Source: Fusobacteriota bacterium (GTDB taxonomy: Bacteria > Fusobacteriota > Fusobacteriia > Fusobacteriales > Fusobacteriaceae). Taken from it: 10,145 nucleotides of DNA. The stretch is from NCBI GenBank assembly GCA_023389595.1, contig JAEWEF010000018.1:1-10145 (forward strand), given 5' to 3'. Made by a program: the position numbers and the translations under genes. Numbering within the stretch: the stretch's first letter is position 1; every line of letters begins with the position of its first letter. Below, piece after piece: positions 6,077-10,145 of the stretch. The notes beneath the pieces were generated by a model. It was not told the origin of the DNA. It ran no database searches and saw only the letters and a list, made by a program, of their open reading frames with translations.

Positions 6077-7376
6077 CGGCATAGGGAAAACTACTATTTC
6101 GCTGGCTCTTATGTCAATATTAGAAAATGTATCTCCATTCAAGGTTGGACCAGATTATATCGATACTTCTTTTCATGAAAAAATTACTGGAAATAAAAGT
6201 TATAATTTAGATTTATTTATGATGGGAGAAATAGGCGTTAAATACAGTTTTTTAAAACATCATAAAGATATATCAATAATAGAAGGAGTTATGGGTCTTT
6301 ATGATGGAATAGATAATTCCTTAGAAAATAATAGTTCGGCCCATCTTTCTAGAGTGTTAGATATACCTGTAATATTAGTAGTAGATGCTATAGGGAAAAG
6401 CACTAGCATAGCGGCTCAAGTTTTAGGATATATTAATTTTGATAAAAGGGTTAGAATAGAGGGAGTAATAATAAATAATGTAAGTAGTGAAAAAACTTAC
6501 AAAATTTTAAAAGAAGCTATAGAGAAATTTACTGGAGTAAAATGTTTAGGTTACTTGATGAAAAATTCTGGAATAGAACTTTTAAGTAGACATCTAGGAT
6601 TAGTTTTACCTGGTGAAGTAAATAAATTAAAAGAAAAAATAAATTTAACAAAAGAGTTAATTTCAAAAACAATAGATATAGAAACATTATTAAACATTGC
6701 CGAAAAAAATAATATAAATGAAAATATTTTAAAAGAGAATGAAAAATTTTTAAGAAATTACAAAAATATATTTAAAGGTAAAAAAGTGTCCGTAGCTAAG
6801 GATGAAGCGTTCAGTTTTTATTACAACGATAATTTAGAATTATTAGAATTGATGGGAATGGAGATAAGTTACTTTTCACCAATCAATGATAAAAAAATTC
6901 CTGATGCAAATTTAATATATTTTGGAGGAGGATACCCAGAATTACATCTTGAAGAATTGTCTTCTAATTTATCTATTATAGAAGATCTAAAATCAAAAAT
7001 AAAAAATGGTACAAAAGTTTATGCTGAATGTGGTGGATTTATGTATCTAACTAAATTTTTAACTGACACTAATAACAAAAAATATGAAATGGCTGGAATA
7101 ATACCATGTTCTATAGTAATGACCAAAAAATTAGATATAGGTAGGTTTGGTTATATTAATATATTAGATGAAAAAAGTAATTTGATTGGAAGAGGACATG
7201 AGTTTCATTATTCTAAAATTGAAAATATTTTTGATGATAAAAGAGAATATAGAGCGATGAAAAAAGATGGTAGAGAATGGAAGTGTATTTTTAAAGAAAA
7301 AAATATATACGCAGGATATCCACACTTACATTTTTATAGTTGCATTGAATTTATAAAAAATATGATTGAAAGTTAA
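6045..7376 (+). CDS. cbiA: Cobyrinate a,c-diamide synthase CbiA
   Basis: The enzyme amidates the a and c acetate carboxylates of cobyrinate with ATP and glutamine and acts directly after CbiC. At 443 aa it is normal length. The N-terminal synthetase domain has GTNSGIGKTT (8-17), PFKVGPDYID (31-40), SYNLDLFMM (52-60), IIEGVMGLYDGID (78-90) and LVVDAIGKSTSIA (111-123). The glutaminase domain has FGGGYPELHLEEL (293-305), nucleophile Cys329 in YAECGGFMYL, GRFGYINI (366-373), GRGHEFHYS (382-390) and the histidine motif YPHLHF (425-430). The ATG at 6045 is 6 nt after GGGAG (6034-6038). It starts 32 nt inside cobD and ends with TAA at 7374-7376, next to the cbiC ribosome binding site. It is a distant paralogue of CbiP in the same operon. 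The homologue in aerobic-pathway organisms is named CobB, unrelated to the sirtuin. Confidence 0.96.
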   Translation: MKVFMIAGTNSGIGKTTISLALMSILENVSPFKVGPDYIDTSFHEKITGNKSYNLDLFMMGEIGVKYSFLKHHKDISIIEGVMGLYDGIDNSLENNSSAHLSRVLDIPVILVVDAIGKSTSIAAQVLGYINFDKRVRIEGVIINNVSSEKTYKILKEAIEKFTGVKCLGYLMKNSGIELLSRHLGLVLPGEVNKLKEKINLTKELISKTIDIETLLNIAEKNNINENILKENEKFLRNYKNIFKGKKVSVAKDEAFSFYYNDNLELLELMGMEISYFSPINDKKIPDANLIYFGGGYPELHLEELSSNLSIIEDLKSKIKNGTKVYAECGGFMYLTKFLTDTNNKKYEMAGIIPCSIVMTKKLDIGRFGYINILDEKSNLIGRGHEFHYSKIENIFDDKREYRAMKKDGREWKCIFKEKNIYAGYPHLHFYSCIEFIKNMIES

Positions 7377-7377
7377 T

Positions 7378-7383
7378 GGAGGT
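7378..7383 (+). promoter_or_regulatory. Ribosome binding site deciding the cbiC start
   Basis: GGAGGT lies 4 nt before the ATG at 7388. It overlaps the possible upstream start codon at 7376-7378, which argues that the upstream ATG is not the main start. Confidence 0.75.
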
Positions 7384-7387
7384 AAAA

Positions 7388-8032
7388 ATGTCATATATAA
7401 AAATTCCTTCTGGTATAGAAAAAAGAAGTTTTGAAATTATTACTGAAGAATTAGGAGAAAAAATTAAACAATTTAAAGATAATGAAATACCAATAATAAA
7501 AAGAGTAATACATACAACAGCAGATTTTGAATATGCAGATTTGATTGAGTTTATAAACGACCCAATAATGAAAGGAATAGAAGCTTTAAAAAAAGGATGT
7601 AAAATTTATTGTGATACAAATATGATAGTTAACGGATTAAGTAAACCAGCATTACAAAAATATAAATGTTTGGCCTACTGTTTGGTATCGGATAAAGAAG
7701 TAATAGAAGAGGCAACTAAAAGAGGAATAACAAGATCTATAGTAGGTATGGAAAAAGCTGGGAAGGATTTAGAAACAAAAATATTTATAATAGGAAATGC
7801 TCCCACGGCTTTATACCAACTTAAAGAAATGATAGAAAATAAAATTATTAATAAACCAGAACTAGTTATAGGTGTTCCCGTAGGTTTTGTTGGAGCCGCT
7901 GAGTCAAAAGAAGAATTTAAAAAAATTGGAGTTCCGTACATAACTATAAACGGCAGAAAAGGTGGTAGCACAGTTGGTGTTTCTATATTGCATGGGATAA
8001 TATATCAAATTTATGATAGAGAAGGGTTCTAA
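7388..8032 (+). CDS. cbiC: Cobalt-precorrin-8 methylmutase CbiC
   Basis: The enzyme moves the methyl group from C11 to C12 of cobalt-precorrin-8 to give cobyrinate, the last ring-forming step. With the start chosen here it has 214 aa. Conserved blocks are IIKRVIHTTADFEYADLI, containing the catalytic His42 (nucleotides about 7490-7550), CDTNMIVNGLSK, GNAPTAL, GVPVGFVGAAESKEEF and GRKGGSTVG near the C-terminus. The frame is also open to an ATG at 7376 that overlaps the cbiA stop as TAATG. That would add only MEVK and has no ribosome binding site, whereas GGAGGT at 7378-7383 sits just before the ATG at 7388, so the downstream start is preferred. The spacing of 4-5 nt is short but workable. The gap to cbiD is 14 nt. 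Confidence 0.95.
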   Translation: MSYIKIPSGIEKRSFEIITEELGEKIKQFKDNEIPIIKRVIHTTADFEYADLIEFINDPIMKGIEALKKGCKIYCDTNMIVNGLSKPALQKYKCLAYCLVSDKEVIEEATKRGITRSIVGMEKAGKDLETKIFIIGNAPTALYQLKEMIENKIINKPELVIGVPVGFVGAAESKEEFKKIGVPYITINGRKGGSTVGVSILHGIIYQIYDREGF

Positions 8033-8046
8033 TTTTAGGAGTTTTT

Positions 8047-9186
8047 ATGAATGAAAATGAAGAACTAAGAAATGGGTATACAACTGGTAGTTGTGCAGCT
8101 GCTGCAGTAAAAGCATGTATATTATCATTAAATAAAAAAAATAATTTTTGTGAAAAAGTAAATATTAATGCATTAAACGACGAAAAAATTTCTATCAAAA
8201 TTGAAAAAGTTATTAGAAAAAAAAATAGAGCTTTAGCTTTTGTTAAAAAATATGCTGGAGATGATCCGGACGTTACAAACGGTATAAGTATATGTGCAAG
8301 AGTAAAAATTGTAGAAAGATTGAAAAAAAATAATAAGGCTCATTTTTTTGATAAATGTTCTATAGTTGGTGGAGTAGGAGTTGGAATAGTAACTAAAAAA
8401 GGATTGCAAGTAGAAGTTGGGAAATCAGCGATTAATCCTGGACCACTAAAAATGATAAATGAAGTTGTTGAAGAATATTTAACTGAAGAAAATAAAAAAG
8501 TAGAAATAATAATTTTTGTACCAGAAGGTAAAGATGTAGCTTTAAAAACTTATAATCCTAAAATGGGAATTTTAAATGGGATATCTATATTAGGAACAAC
8601 AGGCATAGTTAAACCTATGAGTGAAGATGCATTAAAAAAATCTATGTTTGCTGAATTAAAAGTCATTAAAGAAGATGGAGGAAAAGATTGGGTTATATTT
8701 ATTTTTGGTAATTATGGCTTATCATATTTTTCAAAATTAGGAATCAACACAGAGCAATCTGTAGTTATAAGTAATTATGTTGGTTTTATGATAGAATCAG
8801 CAGTTAAATTAGGATTCAAAAAAATTATTTTAATCGGTCACATATCTAAATGTATAAAAATAGCAGGAGGAATTTTTAATACTCATAGTAGAGTTGCTGA
8901 TGCAAGATTTGAGATAATGGCATCCAATGCCTTTTTGCTAAATGAACCTACCGAAACAATACAAAAAATTTTGAATTCTAATACAATAGAAGAGGCCTGT
9001 GAGTATATAACTGACAAAAAATTTTATAATTTCATTTCAAATAAAATTGCAAAAAAAATAAAAGAGTATTCCAGAGCAGATATAGATGTAGAAGTTGCTA
9101 TATTCTCTTTTAAGGATGAAATAATAGGAGAAAGTGATAATTATAAATTTCTATTAAATAATATAAAAAATGAGGAAAATCTATGA
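8047..9186 (+). CDS. cbiD: Cobalt-precorrin-5B C1-methyltransferase CbiD
   Basis: This 379-aa enzyme adds the C1 methyl group from S-adenosylmethionine during anaerobic corrin synthesis; it has its own fold and is specific to the early-cobalt pathway. Family blocks are LRNGYTTGSCAAAAVKA (7-23), GDDPDVTNG (71-79), GVGIVTKKGLQVEVGKSAINPGP (residues 111-133), GTTGIVKPMSE (183-193), FGNYG (220-224) and the long C-terminal block from LIGHISKCIKIAGG (262-275) through FNTHSRVADAR (277-287). The ATG at 8047 follows AGGAG (8037-8041) by 5 nt. The stop TGA overlaps the cbiE start as ATGA. A run of nine A residues lies at 8217-8225 inside the frame (residues RKKN). Confidence 0.96.
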   Translation: MNENEELRNGYTTGSCAAAAVKACILSLNKKNNFCEKVNINALNDEKISIKIEKVIRKKNRALAFVKKYAGDDPDVTNGISICARVKIVERLKKNNKAHFFDKCSIVGGVGVGIVTKKGLQVEVGKSAINPGPLKMINEVVEEYLTEENKKVEIIIFVPEGKDVALKTYNPKMGILNGISILGTTGIVKPMSEDALKKSMFAELKVIKEDGGKDWVIFIFGNYGLSYFSKLGINTEQSVVISNYVGFMIESAVKLGFKKIILIGHISKCIKIAGGIFNTHSRVADARFEIMASNAFLLNEPTETIQKILNSNTIEEACEYITDKKFYNFISNKIAKKIKEYSRADIDVEVAIFSFKDEIIGESDNYKFLLNNIKNEENL

Positions 9187-9833
9187 AAAAAATTCAATTA
9201 GTTGGAATAGGACCTGGAAATTTAAAGTATATTTCAATAAATTCTATAAATATATTAAAATCTTCAGATATTTTAATAGGAAGTGAAAGGCAATTATCTG
9301 CCTTTAGAAGTGAAATAGGTGAAAATCAGAAAATATATATAATTTCTAAATTAGATAAAATGATAGACTATATTAAGGATAATATGGATAAAAAAATTTC
9401 TGTATTAGTTTCGGGTGATACAGGATTTTACAGTATAGTACCATATATTTTAAAACATTTTGAAAAAAAACTAGTAGAGATACATCCTTCAATTTCATCT
9501 TATCAATATTTGTTTTCAAAATTATTTTTAAATTGGCAAAATTATAAATTGGCAAGTTTACATGGTAAGCATTTTGATTATTTATCACAAATAAAAGACG
9601 ATAAAATAGAAGGTATTGTTCTACTAACCGACAGTAAAAATACTCCGTATGAAATTGCTAAAAATTTATATTTAGATGGTAATAGAAATTTAGAAATAAT
9701 AGTTGGTGAAAATCTTTCGTACGAAAATGAAAAAATAACTATAGAAAAATTAGAAAATTATGAAAAATTAAATAGAACTTTTGATATGAATATTTTAGTT
9801 ATTAGAAAGGAAGAAAATTATGCACATTTATGA
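9183..9833 (+). CDS. cbiE: Cobalt-precorrin-7 C5-methyltransferase CbiE
   Basis: The 216-aa enzyme belongs to the tetrapyrrole methylase superfamily and methylates C5 of the corrin ring with S-adenosylmethionine. The N-terminal glycine-rich loop is LVGIGPGNLKYIS (6-18), followed by LIGSERQLSAF (31-41), VSGDTGFYSIVPYI (76-89), the CbiE-type HPSISSYQYLFSKL (101-114), LASLHGK (123-129) and IVGENLSYENEKI (173-185). The length matches a stand-alone CbiE rather than a CbiE-CbiT fusion. GAGGA (9172-9176) precedes the ATG by 6 nt. The start overlaps the cbiD stop by 4 nt and its end overlaps cbiT by 14 nt, which suggests balanced expression of enzymes acting on consecutive intermediates. Confidence 0.95.
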   Translation: MKKIQLVGIGPGNLKYISINSINILKSSDILIGSERQLSAFRSEIGENQKIYIISKLDKMIDYIKDNMDKKISVLVSGDTGFYSIVPYILKHFEKKLVEIHPSISSYQYLFSKLFLNWQNYKLASLHGKHFDYLSQIKDDKIEGIVLLTDSKNTPYEIAKNLYLDGNRNLEIIVGENLSYENEKITIEKLENYEKLNRTFDMNILVIRKEENYAHL

Positions 9834-10145
9834 TAATGAGTTTTCCAAAACTACTTTGCCTATGACAAAACAAGAAATAAGAGCTATATCTATAGCAAAG
9901 TTAATGTTGAAAGATGATGATATTCTTATTGATGTTGGTGCTGGAACAGGAACAATAGGAATAGAGTCAGCAACATATTTAAATAGAGGTAAAGTTTATG
10001 CTATAGAAAAAGAAGAAAAAGGTATTGAAAATATATTAAATAATGTAAGAAAATTTAACTTAAATAATTATGAGTTAATTCATGGAACTGCACCTCAAGA
10101 TATACCAGATATAAATTATGATGCTATGTTTATTGGTGGTTCTTC
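9820..10145 (+). CDS. cbiT: Cobalt-precorrin-6B C15-methyltransferase (decarboxylating) CbiT, cut by the window edge
   Basis: The first 108 codons are present and run off the right end. The product is a class I Rossmann methyltransferase that methylates C15 and decarboxylates the C12 acetate, giving the substrate of CbiE. Visible motifs are PMTKQEIRAISIAKL (14-28), the SAM-binding motif I IDVGAGTGTIGIE (37-49), the acidic end of strand 2 in VYAIEKEEKGIENI (59-72), GTAPQDIP (89-96) and DAMFIGGS (101-108). These match CbiT and the CbiT-like domain of CobL. The ATG at 9820 follows AAGGAAG (9807-9813) and lies 14 nt inside cbiE, so CbiE and CbiT are separate proteins here. What is visible shows no defect. 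Confidence 0.94.
   Translation, partial: MHIYDNEFSKTTLPMTKQEIRAISIAKLMLKDDDILIDVGAGTGTIGIESATYLNRGKVYAIEKEEKGIENILNNVRKFNLNNYELIHGTAPQDIPDINYDAMFIGGS

Noticed and set aside
7376..7390. Upstream ATG of cbiC at 7376, overlapping the cbiA stop as TAATG
   Set aside because: It has no upstream ribosome binding site, and the strong GGAGGT overlaps it and points to the ATG at 7388. Termination-reinitiation at 7376 is possible but less likely.
7675..8198. Minus-strand frames at 7675-7971 and 7983-8198
   Set aside because: They are antisense to conserved parts of cbiC and cbiD, and the second spans the gap between them; neither resembles a known protein.
9373..9588. Minus-strand 71-aa frame
   Set aside because: It is a shadow of cbiE, with no supporting start signals.

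Overview
The window is strongly AT-rich and tightly packed. It comes from an anaerobic or facultatively anaerobic bacterium that makes cobalamin (vitamin B12) by the early-cobalt (anaerobic) route, because it carries cbiC, cbiD, cbiE and cbiT rather than the oxygen-dependent set. The base composition, AGGAGG-type ribosome binding sites and heavy use of AAA, ATA, AGA and TTA codons fit Fusobacteria best, or a low-GC clostridial relative. This placement is an inference and no gene in the window settles it.

Left edge (1-169). This stretch holds no complete gene. Its first bases read as the last 16 codons of what looks like an IS200/IS605-type TnpB. They are followed by a perfect 9-bp hairpin and a second stem-loop, as expected for the right end of such an element, whose 3' region can also encode a guide RNA. 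A strong intrinsic terminator then closes the convergent sirtuin gene on the minus strand.

Sirtuin (170-898, minus). This is a complete NAD-dependent protein deacylase (Sir2/CobB family) with its own ribosome binding site and an extended -10 promoter in the 108-bp divergent spacer (899-1006).

Cobalamin operon (1007 to the right edge, plus). The same spacer carries a sigma-70-like promoter for a run of nine plus-strand genes: a two-domain ABC permease, cbiP, cbiB, cobD, cbiA, cbiC, cbiD, cbiE and a cbiT cut by the window edge. Gaps are at most 21 nt, and several genes overlap by 4 to 32 nt, so one transcript with translational coupling is likely. Two blocks are mixed. CbiT, CbiE, CbiC and CbiD perform methylations, decarboxylation and rearrangement of the corrin ring. 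CbiA amidates cobyrinate at a and c, CbiP amidates the other four side chains, CobD makes aminopropanol phosphate from threonine phosphate, and CbiB joins it to cobyrate. The remaining ring enzymes (cobaltochelatase, CbiL, F, G, H, J) and the nucleotide-loop enzymes are not in the window; the ring genes may continue beyond cbiT.

The pathway genes themselves look ordinary and intact. The points worth a second look are the mobile-element remnant with RNA-like hairpins at the left edge, a permease without partners as first gene of a B12 operon, the absence of any room for a cobalamin riboswitch in front of that operon, and a sirtuin sharing the operon's promoter region.
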